Source: an uncultured Brevinema sp. (GTDB lineage Bacteria; Spirochaetota; Brevinematia; Brevinematales; Brevinemataceae). From it: DNA of 19,675 bases. The stretch's first letter is position 1, and the number at the start of each line of letters is the position of its first letter. Positions 1 through 6,440 of this stretch are shown in pieces. The notes under the pieces were generated by a model. It searched no databases and was not told the origin of the DNA. It saw only the letters and a program-made list of their open reading frames with translations. Location: NCBI GenBank assembly GCA_947040475.1, contig CAMRBT010000006.1:1-19675 (forward strand). Direction: 5' to 3'. The position numbers and the translations under genes were made by a program.

Positions 1-248
1 AAAGACATTTTTCTATAGATATGGAAAAAATTCAAAGTTCTAAAACACTAGATCAAATTCCTGAATTAGATATTGTCGTGACAATGGGCTGTAGTGTTGA
101 CTGCCCTAAGCTTCCCTGTAAACATCGTGAAGATTGGGGATTAGAAGACCCTAGTGATAAAAGTGATGAAGAATTCAAACAAACAATAAAGATAATTTAC
201 GATAAGATCATAGACCTTAAAAAACGTATTCAAAGCGGAGATTTCTAA
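1..248 (+). CDS. arsC: ArsC-type arsenate reductase (low-molecular-weight phosphatase fold), 3' part only
   Basis: This is the C-terminal part of a thioredoxin-coupled arsenate reductase of the low-molecular-weight tyrosine phosphatase fold, which reduces arsenate to arsenite in the cytoplasm. The frame is open to the left edge of the window (codons from base 3), so the ATG at 21 is internal and the N-terminal CX5R active-site loop lies outside. What is visible is the family's second half: DIVVTMGC, a redox Cys pair spaced C-x3-C (GCSVDCP), then EDWGLEDP and a final amphipathic helix. The family relays electrons through these Cys residues; a third Cys follows four residues later (LPC). The gene ends at TAA 246-248 and is followed closely by an intrinsic terminator. 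A different LMW phosphatase is possible, but the Cys pair favours ArsC. Confidence 0.82.
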   Translation, partial: RHFSIDMEKIQSSKTLDQIPELDIVVTMGCSVDCPKLPCKHREDWGLEDPSDKSDEEFKQTIKIIYDKIIDLKKRIQSGDF

Positions 249-262
249 TATAAATTCATAAT

Positions 263-298
263 AAAAAAGCCATCTATTATATAATAGATGGCTTTTTT
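263..298. terminator. bidirectional intrinsic terminator between arsC and the nuclease-like gene
   Basis: A perfect palindrome: A6, then a 12-base arm (269-280) exactly complementary to 281-292, then T6. The GC part is GCCATC/GATGGC. It has a T run on both strands, so it can end arsC (plus) and the convergent minus-strand operon. The stop codon of the minus gene (277-279) lies inside the stem. Confidence 0.9.
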
Positions 299-972
299 GT
301 TGTTGTAATACAATATCTGAATTCATTTTGTTTGTGATATTTTTTATCTTCGATTTCTGATTCAGCTATTATGGAGTAATGAATCCATTTAAATTCATAC
401 TCACCGTTTAGCTTAATAGGCTCTTTACGGCTCTTTTCCACATTTTTAAGAGTATCTTTTGTTGTGTTTTTAATATTTTTTTTGTCATCTCTATCCCAAT
501 CGATTTTACCTGTATGGATCTTACCTTGAGAAATATCAAACAGCATGTATTTATGATCCCCATTAAAATGTGTTTCAATATTTGAAAGCCAAATTGTATA
601 TCCCTCAACAAAATTATCACGAGTTTCTGATATACTTTCAATTCTTTTTATATCTTTCAAACAATCATATCTAACTTCAGCTTCCGCTCCAGAAAGGGAA
701 AGTTGAAATTTTTCTCCGTTGATACAGCATTTAAAATCTGTTCTTAGCCATTTTAACTCAATAGGAATCATTGTTTTATTATTTTCGCCACAAAACACCA
801 CTATATCAATATCCATCTTATCCACAGGGTATTCTAAACGTATGTTGGCTTTAGAATATTCTTTTTGTATCTCCCATGCTAATGCAAATTGAAAGTCTTT
901 TTCCGAGTGGAAGATTGGTCTTTTTTTAGATAGGGATTTCACACACTTTTCTATATCTAATATATTACTCAT
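277..972 (-). CDS. PD-(D/E)XK nuclease-like protein of unknown role
   Basis: A 231-aa protein that looks like a stand-alone PD-(D/E)XK-fold enzyme. Visible motifs are E24 (SEKDFQFAL), D54 and D56 (MDIDIVV) and E72-x-K74 (IPIELKW), in the order and spacing of this nuclease core. The next ~40 residues (GAEAEVRYDCLKDIKRIE) are typical of a conserved hypothetical family seen near restriction or defence genes. The start at 972 is chosen over the upstream ATG at 1032 because AAGGAG sits 6 bases before it and the conserved N-terminus begins there. It is the last gene of the minus-strand unit and overlaps the 32-codon ORF upstream by 8 bases (ATGAGTAA). Its last codons (KKPSII) and stop lie inside the terminator hairpin. 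The substrate is unknown; nuclease activity is inferred from motifs only. Confidence 0.72.
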   Translation of the reverse strand: MSNILDIEKCVKSLSKKRPIFHSEKDFQFALAWEIQKEYSKANIRLEYPVDKMDIDIVVFCGENNKTMIPIELKWLRTDFKCCINGEKFQLSLSGAEAEVRYDCLKDIKRIESISETRDNFVEGYTIWLSNIETHFNGDHKYMLFDISQGKIHTGKIDWDRDDKKNIKNTTKDTLKNVEKSRKEPIKLNGEYEFKWIHYSIIAESEIEDKKYHKQNEFRYCITTTKKPSII

Positions 973-1063
973 AATTATCTCCTTGATTAGGGTCTTTATA
1001 TATTTCAATACTACTTTCTTCAATGTAAGCAAAAAAATTCATCATCATTATTTGTATATTCAT
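965..1063 (-). CDS. 32-codon ORF coupled to the nuclease-like gene
   Basis: A short ORF that exactly fills the gap between the M20 amidohydrolase and the nuclease-like gene. Its ATG (1061-1063) is 9 bases after the amidohydrolase stop, with TAAGGTG as a ribosome binding site that reuses that stop codon. Its own stop overlaps the next start as ATGAGTAA, the usual arrangement of coupled genes. The peptide starts MNIQIMMMNFFAYIEE and ends KDPNQGDNYE. It could be a real small protein, a coupling device, or the surviving start of a longer decayed gene: the FFAYIEESSIEIY stretch resembles the beginning of another hypothetical protein type, but that resemblance is from memory and uncertain. Confidence 0.45.
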   Translation of the reverse strand: MNIQIMMMNFFAYIEESSIEIYKDPNQGDNYE

Positions 1064-1072
1064 AATTTCACC

Positions 1073-2236
1073 TTATGATCTCAAATGTTGATAAAAAGCA
1101 TTAATGTTTGCTAGTTGTAATTCTACTCCTAAGATCAGAGCGTTTTCATCAATATCAAAATCTTTATCATGTCCAGGAGCTGAGATATTTTTTGACTTGT
1201 TCCCTACCCCTAAATAAAAAAAAGCACCTTCTCGCTCTTCCAAAAAATAAGCAAAATCTTCTACGCCCATATTAGGGAGTTTTTTTGTAATAACATTTTC
1301 AGCACCTAAGATAGTAGCTCCTACCGATTTAATGATATCAACAACAGAATCATGATTAATCAAAGAAGTATAGCCTTGTTGTCTTATGTATTCTCCTCTA
1401 CCACCGAATAAGCTTGCTGTATCGGAAATCATTTTTTCTACTTTTGTATTAACATACTCTCTAACAACAGGATCTAAGGTTCTGATTGTCCCTTCTATCA
1501 CGACAGAATCGGCTATCACATTACGAGCTACACCTCCATGTATAGTCCCCAAAGACAAGACAGCAGATGTTCTCCCATCAATATTCCTAGAAATAATCGT
1601 TTGTAAATTTTGTATCAAAGAAGCTGCCATAACAATAGTATCAACACCTTTATCAGGATAAGCAGCATGCCCACTCTTCCCAAAAAGTTTAATAGTAATC
1701 ATATCAGAAGAAGCGTTCATAGCACCGTGTTTAATGGCTATTTGTCCCACAGGCAACTCTGTATCGACGTGCAGTCCCAAAACACCATTAACCCCTTCTA
1801 ACACCCCTTCTTCTATCATAGGCAAAGCTCCGCCATCAGTTTCTTCTGCTGGTTGAAACATCAAACGAATATCACAAGGTGGTGGTGTTTGTGAGAGTAT
1901 TTTTGCTACTCCTAATAAAATAGTTGTATGTGCATCATGTCCACAAGCATGCATTTTACCATCTATAGTAGAACGATAGGAACACGTTTTGTTATCTTGT
2001 ATGGGTAAAGCATCTATATCAGCTCTTAAAGCTATTTTTAGAGAAGAATCTTCCCCTTTAATATCTGCATAAATTCCAGTTTTTGCGATATGGTGTACTT
2101 TCAAGCCCATCTGTGTAAGATATTCTTCAATTTTAGCAGAAGTACGAAATTCTTCAAAGCCTAATTCTGGGTGTTGATGAAAATCTCTACGAATATCTAT
2201 CAACCATTTTTCTATTAATTTAATTTTTTCTTTCAT
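1073..2236 (-). CDS. M20 family (M20D) amidohydrolase / N-acyl amino acid deacylase
   Basis: A 387-aa cytoplasmic dimetal hydrolase of the M20D group (hippurate, N-acyl-amino acid or N-acetyl-diaminopimelate-type amidohydrolases), which cuts an amide bond to release an amino acid. Family metal ligands are present: C98 and H100 in HACGHDAH, E131/E132 in FQPAEET, H156 in GLHVD and H356 in PGHDKDF. The dimerisation domain is marked by GKSGHAAYPDKGVD (186-199). Length is normal for the family. The start overlaps the stop of the upstream S66 peptidase by one base (TAATG), so the two are translationally coupled and probably act together on peptidoglycan fragments or other acylated peptides. The exact substrate cannot be read from the sequence. 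Confidence 0.93.
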   Translation of the reverse strand: MKEKIKLIEKWLIDIRRDFHQHPELGFEEFRTSAKIEEYLTQMGLKVHHIAKTGIYADIKGEDSSLKIALRADIDALPIQDNKTCSYRSTIDGKMHACGHDAHTTILLGVAKILSQTPPPCDIRLMFQPAEETDGGALPMIEEGVLEGVNGVLGLHVDTELPVGQIAIKHGAMNASSDMITIKLFGKSGHAAYPDKGVDTIVMAASLIQNLQTIISRNIDGRTSAVLSLGTIHGGVARNVIADSVVIEGTIRTLDPVVREYVNTKVEKMISDTASLFGGRGEYIRQQGYTSLINHDSVVDIIKSVGATILGAENVITKKLPNMGVEDFAYFLEEREGAFFYLGVGNKSKNISAPGHDKDFDIDENALILGVELQLANINAFYQHLRS

Positions 2237-3162
2237 TATTTACCTACTACAGATTCTAATAATTGTATTTGTTGTTTTTGTAAATCTATTTCTATCTTTG
2301 CCCCTATTGGAATAGTAAGCGTTGGAGAACAATGCCCTGCCGGAATATCACTAATGATAGGAATATTGAATTTTTTTAGACGAGTAAGAATCATTGAATA
2401 AAGCTCTTCTTCATATTCGTTTCTTGTTACACAATCTACAAAATCACCTAATATAATAGCTTTGACTTTAGAGAAATTTTTATTAAGAGTTAGCTGAGTT
2501 AAAGCTCTATCTATAGAATATGTTTTTTCTTCTATATCTTCAAAAAACAGAATTTTATCAGTAAGATCAGGCTCATAAATAGTACCCATTAAAGACATAA
2601 AAGTAATCAAATTACCCCCTAGAAGACGTCCTTCTATTTTTGTTTTATGTGCATTATATAAAATATTAAAACGATTAATAATAGTGGTATTTTGCCCCAT
2701 AATTAACGAAAATAAGGATTCATCCGTAATAAGTGAATGATCTTGTTTAGAAAAATTAGAAGCGAGCATAGGCCCTGAAAAATTTATGAGATTAGCTTTT
2801 TGAAATAATACTTGTTGAAGAGAAGTTAGATCACTAAATCCAACAAAAATCTTAGGATTAGCTTTTATCATTTCGAAATCGATAAACTCTAAAATTTGAA
2901 TTGCTCCGTAGCCTCCACGTAAAGCCATAATCATATCAATAGAAGGATCTTTGAAGAAACTCATTAATTCTTTTGCTCGTACTTCTGCTGTATCTGGGAA
3001 GAAAAAATTATTCACCTTAACATTAGAAGCTAATTTCACTTTGAAACCTAAGCTCTCTAAATATTGTATTCCTTTATCTATTTCTGTCAAATCAATTAAC
3101 GCAGAAGATAAGGCAACGATACCTATAGTATCCCCTTTTTGCAGTTGTTTACCTTTATTCAT
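2236..3162 (-). CDS. S66 family LD-carboxypeptidase / MccF-like serine peptidase
   Basis: A 308-aa serine peptidase of family S66, whose members remove the terminal D-Ala from muropeptide tetrapeptides (LdcA) or inactivate microcin C-type compounds (MccF). The Ser-Glu-His triad of the family is visible: S110 in VGFSDLTS, E208 in FFEDIEE and H277 in PAGHCSP. The RGGYGA motif (82-87) before the nucleophile is also typical. There is no signal peptide, in line with cytoplasmic cell-wall recycling. GGAG lies 5 bases before the ATG. It is the first gene of a unit with the M20 amidohydrolase, the small ORF and the nuclease-like gene. LdcA and MccF roles cannot be separated here. Confidence 0.92.
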   Translation of the reverse strand: MNKGKQLQKGDTIGIVALSSALIDLTEIDKGIQYLESLGFKVKLASNVKVNNFFFPDTAEVRAKELMSFFKDPSIDMIMALRGGYGAIQILEFIDFEMIKANPKIFVGFSDLTSLQQVLFQKANLINFSGPMLASNFSKQDHSLITDESLFSLIMGQNTTIINRFNILYNAHKTKIEGRLLGGNLITFMSLMGTIYEPDLTDKILFFEDIEEKTYSIDRALTQLTLNKNFSKVKAIILGDFVDCVTRNEYEEELYSMILTRLKKFNIPIISDIPAGHCSPTLTIPIGAKIEIDLQKQQIQLLESVVGK

Positions 3163-3190
3163 TTATTCTCCAAATTTATGTGCCTATTAC

Positions 3191-3224
3191 ACAAAAAAGA
3201 GAACATTATAGCTCTCTTTTTTGT
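3191..3224. terminator. terminator hairpin between spmA and the S66 peptidase gene
   Basis: A 12-bp perfect inverted repeat (3191-3202 with 3213-3224) with a 10-base loop. The arms are A/T-rich outside (ACAAAAAAGAGA), so the T run is part of the stem on both strands. It follows the spmA stop and precedes the S66 gene on the minus strand, separating two transcription units. Confidence 0.7.
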
Positions 3225-3244
3225 ATAAAGTATTTTAGATATTA

Positions 3245-3832
3245 TTACTTATTAAACATTTTCATGTTTTGGTATAATTTTGCAGCTATAATAGCAACAG
3301 TAGTAGAAATTGTCGTTGCTAAAATAGTAGAAGCAATCGTTTCTGTTGGGTTCGTAGAATTTGAAGCAACACGCATTGCTAAAATACCTGAAGAAATCAA
3401 AGTCACAGAAGAGGTATTTATCGCTAAAAACATAACCATGGCATTCGTTGCTGTTTCTTTGTCATCGGTAAGAGTTTGAAGATCTTTCATGGCTCTTAAA
3501 CCTAAAGGTGTTGCCGCATTCCCCAATCCAAAGATATTCGCTGCAATATTAGCAACCATACTCCCCATTGCAGGGTGGTCTTCAGGCACATCTGGAAAAA
3601 GTCTTATCATCAAAGGTCTTAAAAGTCTTCCCAAAGCCTTCACTAAACCTGCTTCATCTGCTATTTTCATCAATCCAGACCAAAGGGCAATAGTCCCTAT
3701 CAATCCAAAAGCTAGCTCTACAGAAAGCTTTGCATATTCGAGAGTCGCATCGGTTACAGCTTGAACATTACCAGTAAAAATTGATACAACAACTCCTACT
3801 AAAATAAAAAACATCCATATATAATTAATCAT
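3245..3832 (-). CDS. spmA: SpmA-like membrane protein (nucleoside-recognition/Gate domain)
   Basis: A 195-aa integral membrane protein of the SpmA type, carrying the Gate (nucleoside recognition) domain. Family signatures seen are LWSGLMKIADEAG, the LFPDVPEDHPAMGSMVANIAAN stretch and GLGNAATPLGLRAM, followed by a Ser/Thr-rich NTSSVTLI segment. Several hydrophobic helices span the protein. In Bacillus SpmA and SpmB affect spore core dehydration, but the pair is common in bacteria that do not sporulate, where its transport role is unsettled. It lies 9 bases after spmB, and its GGAG site overlaps the TAG stop of spmB, so the pair is coupled. Confidence 0.9.
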   Translation of the reverse strand: MINYIWMFFILVGVVVSIFTGNVQAVTDATLEYAKLSVELAFGLIGTIALWSGLMKIADEAGLVKALGRLLRPLMIRLFPDVPEDHPAMGSMVANIAANIFGLGNAATPLGLRAMKDLQTLTDDKETATNAMVMFLAINTSSVTLISSGILAMRVASNSTNPTETIASTILATTISTTVAIIAAKLYQNMKMFNK

Positions 3833-3841
3833 ATTGTTCTC

Positions 3842-4387
3842 CTATACCGTGCCAAAAACAAGAGCTGTAATAATCACCGCAGAGATCATTCCAGCAGCAT
3901 CAGCAGTAAATCCAGCAGCAACAGCATGGCGAGATTTGGTGATTCCAATAGAACCAAAGTAAACAGCTAACACATAAAGCGTTGTTTCTGTAGATCCAAA
4001 CATCGTTGAGCCAGCTCTTCCTATGAAAGAGTCTGGGCCATAAGCATTAAAAACATCTAATAATGCGCCACGTGCAGCTCCCCCAGAAATAGGATTCATA
4101 ATAAAGATAGGTAATAATTCACTAGGAAAACCAACTTTAGCTAACAAAGGTCTTGTCATTTCAACAAACAAATCTATAGTACCAGAAGCTCTTAAGATCC
4201 CTATTGATACCAACATTCCTAACAAAAATGGTAATATCTTAACAGCTGTATCGAAACCATCTTTTGCCCCTTCACTAAACACCTCATACACTTTTACTTT
4301 TTTAACCAAAAGTGCATATAAAGGTACAAGTAATACGATAAGTGGTACGGCATACAAAGAAATCGTCTGCATAATTTTAATAAACAT
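3842..4387 (-). CDS. spmB: SpmB-like membrane protein (Gate domain)
   Basis: A 181-aa membrane protein, partner of the SpmA-like protein downstream. SpmB hallmarks are the N-terminal helix with VPLIVLLVPLYALLVKKVKVYEVF, then GAKDGFDTAVKILPFLLGML, the MNPISGGAARG motif and GSTETTLYVLAVYFGSIG. Length matches the family. AGGAGGG lies 4-5 bases before the ATG, and a near-consensus promoter lies 30-60 bases upstream. The spmB-spmA order matches neither sporulation clusters nor any other sporulation gene in the window, so a general membrane or transport role is more likely than spore maturation. That last point is inference. Confidence 0.9.
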   Translation of the reverse strand: MFIKIMQTISLYAVPLIVLLVPLYALLVKKVKVYEVFSEGAKDGFDTAVKILPFLLGMLVSIGILRASGTIDLFVEMTRPLLAKVGFPSELLPIFIMNPISGGAARGALLDVFNAYGPDSFIGRAGSTMFGSTETTLYVLAVYFGSIGITKSRHAVAAGFTADAAGMISAVIITALVFGTV

Positions 4388-4415
4388 TTTTCCCTCCTAT
4401 TAAATTACAAGACTT

Positions 4416-4444
4416 AGTATAAGTGCTTTCCTTTTTTTTGTCAA
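4416..4444 (-). promoter_or_regulatory. sigma-70 promoter of spmBA
   Basis: Reading the minus strand: TTGACA (4439-4444), a 17-base spacer and TATACT (4416-4421), about 30 bases before the spmB start. The match is close to consensus. It diverges from the permease leader promoter at 4523-4551. Confidence 0.8.
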
Positions 4445-4522
4445 AATTGGGGCTTGTATAGGGTTGATTCTATGTTGTTTCTTCCCCCTACTCCTTTTTT
4501 ATAAAATTTTTATATAAATGTC

Positions 4523-4551
4523 TTGACAAATTGTTAAAAATGTTTTATAAT
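4523..4551 (+). promoter_or_regulatory. consensus sigma-70 promoter of the attenuated permease leader
   Basis: TTGACA (4523-4528), exactly 17 bases, TATAAT (4546-4551): a perfect consensus match. Transcription should start near 4558, about 12 bases before the ribosome binding site of the first leader peptide and ~420 bases before the permease start. A promoter this strong needs a control after initiation, which fits the two terminators downstream. Confidence 0.9.
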
Positions 4552-4582
4552 TATATTATCAATTTTGTCGTAAGGAATTATT

Positions 4583-4666
4583 GTGATTAACAAATCAACC
4601 GTTTTTAGTTTTTTCTATTTTTTTGGAACTTCCTCTGTTAAAAGAATTAAATTATCAATGGTATAA
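4583..4666 (+). CDS. Phe-rich leader peptide 1
   Basis: A 27-codon ORF starting with GTG (4583-4585), 6 bases after TAAGGA, and ending at TAA 4664-4666. It begins MINKSTVFSFFYFFGTSS: five Phe codons and one Tyr codon within seven codons (4604-4624). This resembles the leader peptides of the enterobacterial pheA and pheST attenuators in composition, though not in detail. Its stop codon is 20 bases before the terminator, so a ribosome finishing the peptide would cover the proposed antiterminator arm, while one stalled on Phe codons would leave it free. Assignment as a leader peptide is inference from composition, duplication and placement. Confidence 0.8.
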   Translation: MINKSTVFSFFYFFGTSSVKRIKLSMV

Positions 4667-4719
4667 TTAGATATAATATATTATCTGCCATCTAGATTTA
4701 GTTCTAGGTGGCTTTTTTT
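4658..4719 (+). terminator. attenuator 1: terminator and competing antiterminator
   Basis: Terminator: 4687-4696 pairs with 4703-4712 over 10 bp (one G-U), loop TTTAGT, followed by T7. Competing pairing: 4658-4662 (ATGGT) with 4687-4691 (GCCAT) and 4663-4667 (ATAAT) with 4680-4684 (ATTAT), with a 2-base bulge. This sequesters the base of the terminator's 5' arm. The two structures cannot form together. The antiterminator is read by eye, not by folding software. Confidence 0.75.
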
Positions 4720-4766
4720 ATGCCCTATAAATACAAATAAACGACTCTGTCGTAAGGAACATTACT

Positions 4767-4826
4767 ATGATTCTCCAATCAACTTTTTTTAGTTTTTTTC
4801 ATTTTTTTAGAACTCCCCTATGTTAA
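4767..4826 (+). CDS. Phe-rich leader peptide 2
   Basis: A 19-codon ORF, ATG 4767-4769 to TAA 4824-4826, with AAGGA 8 bases upstream. It encodes MILQSTFFSFFHFFRTPLC, with six Phe codons and one His. The core S-T-x-F-S-F-F-x-F-F-x-T is shared with leader peptide 1, whereas start codon, N-terminus, C-terminus and length differ. That pattern is expected if selection acts on Phe content. It sits 44 bases before the second terminator. No separate promoter is obvious between the copies, so transcripts that pass attenuator 1 would meet attenuator 2. Confidence 0.8.
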   Translation: MILQSTFFSFFHFFRTPLC

Positions 4827-4870
4827 GAGAATTAAATCAGTAATGATGTAAATATAAAAATATATTAACA

Positions 4871-4906
4871 GCCGTTTAGAATTTAGTTCTAGGTGGCTTT
4901 TTTTTT
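4871..4906 (+). terminator. attenuator 2: intrinsic terminator
   Basis: 4871-4881 pairs with 4887-4897 over 11 bp (three G-U), loop TTTAG, followed by T9. It stands before the permease gene and after leader peptide 2. A pre-terminator hairpin (4847-4856 with 4861-4870, one mismatch) abuts it, but no antiterminator as clear as in copy 1 was found. TAGAACT inside leader ORF 2 (4808-4814) is complementary to AGTTCTA (4885-4891). Confidence 0.82.
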
Positions 4907-4978
4907 AATTATATAACAAAACTCCTTCGTTTAAGGAAAATAAATAAACATAATTTTATAAATATCTAGGAGGATATT

Positions 4979-6217
4979 ATGTCTAAACCATTAAGAAAAC
5001 CATCGGTTTTTGGTGGTACTATGATTGTTGCTGGCACAGCAATCGGAGCTGGAATGCTTGCATTACCAACTATTTCTGCAGGAATGTGGGTTTCTTGGGC
5101 TATAGCGCTCATGTTTTTTTCTTGGGGAATGACCTACCTTTCTAGTCGTGCAATACTAGAGGTCAATCTTCATTATGAGGCTGGAGATAATTTTAATTCT
5201 TTAGTAAAAAACACCCTAGGTCCAGTTTGGAATGTAATTAATGGAGTTTCCTTTACTTTTGTTTTTTATATTGTTCTGTATGCTTATGTAAGTGGTGGTA
5301 GCTCTACTGTTAATTATTACTTATCAAATTTAGGTATGCCTTCTAACACGATGATTAGTGGATTGATTTTTTCTTTATTTTTAATTACGGTAATCTTTAT
5401 AGGTACTGTTGCTGTGGATAAAGTTGCCTCTATCATGATGGTGGGATTGATAGTTGCTTTTGTTACCTCTATGAGTGGGATGACAGTTAGTATTTCGCCT
5501 TTGAATTTGTTTGATCAATCTGGGGATAATAAAAGTATTTTTATCTGGATGGCATTATCTACCTATATGCTTTCTTTTACCTATCATAATTGTGTTCCAA
5601 GCTTAGTTAAATATTTTGGGAAAGAAAACCCTAATCGTACTGTTAAGTGTTTTTTATATGGTTCTTTGATTAGTGTTGTTATCTATTTATTGTGGATTTT
5701 ATTAGTGCAAGGGAATGTCTCCCGTGATACTTTTAGATCTGTGATTGCTGAAGGTGGTAATGTTGATGTGCTGTTAAAATATACGGGAGCTGGTACAGCA
5801 AGTTCATTCATCAAAAAATCTTTAGATATGTTTGCTTTCTTTGCTTTGACTACTTCTTTTTTAGGAGTGGGATTAGGTTTGTATGATTTTATTGCTGATT
5901 TATTAAAAATTGATGATTCTAAACTTGCAGGTAGAATCAAAATCACCCTACTCACTTTTGTGTTACCTGTCGTTGGTGGATTGTTTTTTCCTAATGGATT
6001 TATCAGTGCTATTGGATGGGCTGGATTGTTCAGTGCTGTTTGGGTATTGATAATCCCTGGACTTATGTTAATCACTATCAGAAAACAAAATCGTGATGTT
6101 GGATTTACTGCTTACAAAGGTAACTTTTGGTCTTATGCAATTATTACTTACGGAGTAATAATTGGTGTATGTCATGTATTATCAGATGTATTTAATCTTT
6201 TACCTAGATTCCAATAA
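4979..6217 (+). CDS. aromatic amino acid permease (HAAAP family; Mtr/TyrP/TnaB-like)
   Basis: A 412-aa inner-membrane transporter of the hydroxy/aromatic amino acid permease family, which imports tryptophan, tyrosine or phenylalanine by proton symport. The family N-terminal signature GTAIGAGMLALP is at residues 19-30, in the first membrane helix. About 11 hydrophobic helices follow, with the expected TYHNCVPSLVKYFGK segment near the middle. Length is typical of TyrP and Mtr. AGGAGG lies 5 bases before the ATG. The gene follows two tandem Phe-codon attenuators and a consensus promoter, so expression probably rises when charged tRNA-Phe is scarce. This suggests phenylalanine as substrate, or at least as signal, but the family alone does not fix specificity. 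A terminator follows at 6242-6277. Confidence 0.92.
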   Translation: MSKPLRKPSVFGGTMIVAGTAIGAGMLALPTISAGMWVSWAIALMFFSWGMTYLSSRAILEVNLHYEAGDNFNSLVKNTLGPVWNVINGVSFTFVFYIVLYAYVSGGSSTVNYYLSNLGMPSNTMISGLIFSLFLITVIFIGTVAVDKVASIMMVGLIVAFVTSMSGMTVSISPLNLFDQSGDNKSIFIWMALSTYMLSFTYHNCVPSLVKYFGKENPNRTVKCFLYGSLISVVIYLLWILLVQGNVSRDTFRSVIAEGGNVDVLLKYTGAGTASSFIKKSLDMFAFFALTTSFLGVGLGLYDFIADLLKIDDSKLAGRIKITLLTFVLPVVGGLFFPNGFISAIGWAGLFSAVWVLIIPGLMLITIRKQNRDVGFTAYKGNFWSYAIITYGVIIGVCHVLSDVFNLLPRFQ

Positions 6218-6241
6218 TTGTTAGTTATATATTCCAAAAAT

Positions 6242-6277
6242 AAAAATCCCCTTTTTTTAAATAGAGAGGGGATTTTT
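6242..6277 (+). terminator. intrinsic terminator of the permease gene
   Basis: AAAAATCCCCT (6242-6252) pairs perfectly with AGGGGATTTTT (6267-6277), with a 14-base loop. It lies 25 bases after the permease stop and closes that transcription unit. Confidence 0.85.
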
Positions 6278-6323
6278 GCTCCTTATAGAGATATCACTTA
6301 TTATACTATAATATCAATACGCT

Positions 6324-6358
6324 TTAGTTATTTTGTTATAAGCATTTAAAATAACTAA
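6324..6358. repeat. 11-bp perfect inverted repeat upstream of the Gfo/Idh gene
   Basis: TTAGTTATTTT (6324-6334) and AAAATAACTAA (6348-6358) are exact complements, 13 bases apart. A weak promoter-like pair (TTGTTA 6333-6338, TAATAA 6356-6361, 17-base spacer) overlaps it. A second 8-bp inverted repeat (6406-6413 with 6419-6426) lies just before the ribosome binding site. Either could be a regulator site. The rest of the 223-base gap shows nothing further. Confidence 0.4.
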
Positions 6359-6440
6359 TAAAAAAAATGTGCTAGAATTGATTTATCACTAGTAAAATCC
6401 TGAAAATAAGTTACAATATAACTTATTATAGGAGAAATCT

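Larger units (their letters stand above)
4568..4906 (+). repeat. tandem duplication of a ~155-base attenuator module
   Basis: Two diverged copies, 4568-4719 and 4747-4906. Each has the same order: GTCGTAAGGAA with a ribosome binding site, a short Phe-rich ORF, an AT-rich linker and an intrinsic terminator. The loop plus 3' arm of the terminators, TTTAGTTCTAGGTGGC followed by T7 or more, is identical in both copies, while the 5' arms differ but still pair. Peptide core and hairpin pairing are kept although the DNA has drifted, which argues for function. Confidence 0.85.

Noticed and set aside
3245..4387. spmA and spmB as evidence of a spore former
   Set aside because: These genes are common in non-sporulating bacteria and no other sporulation gene is in the window.
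4687..4906. GGTGG beside the terminators suggested a T-box riboswitch
   Set aside because: The conserved T-box (a GGTGG-ACCGCG-type sequence) belongs in the antiterminator 5' of the terminator; here GGTGG is the terminator's own 3' arm and no ACCGCG or specifier stem is seen. Phe-rich mini-ORFs explain the leader better.
4922..4973. CTCCT at 4922-4926 pairing with the permease AGGAG as a translation switch
   Set aside because: Only five bases, and a competing local TCCTT/AAGGA hairpin is equally likely; too weak to claim.
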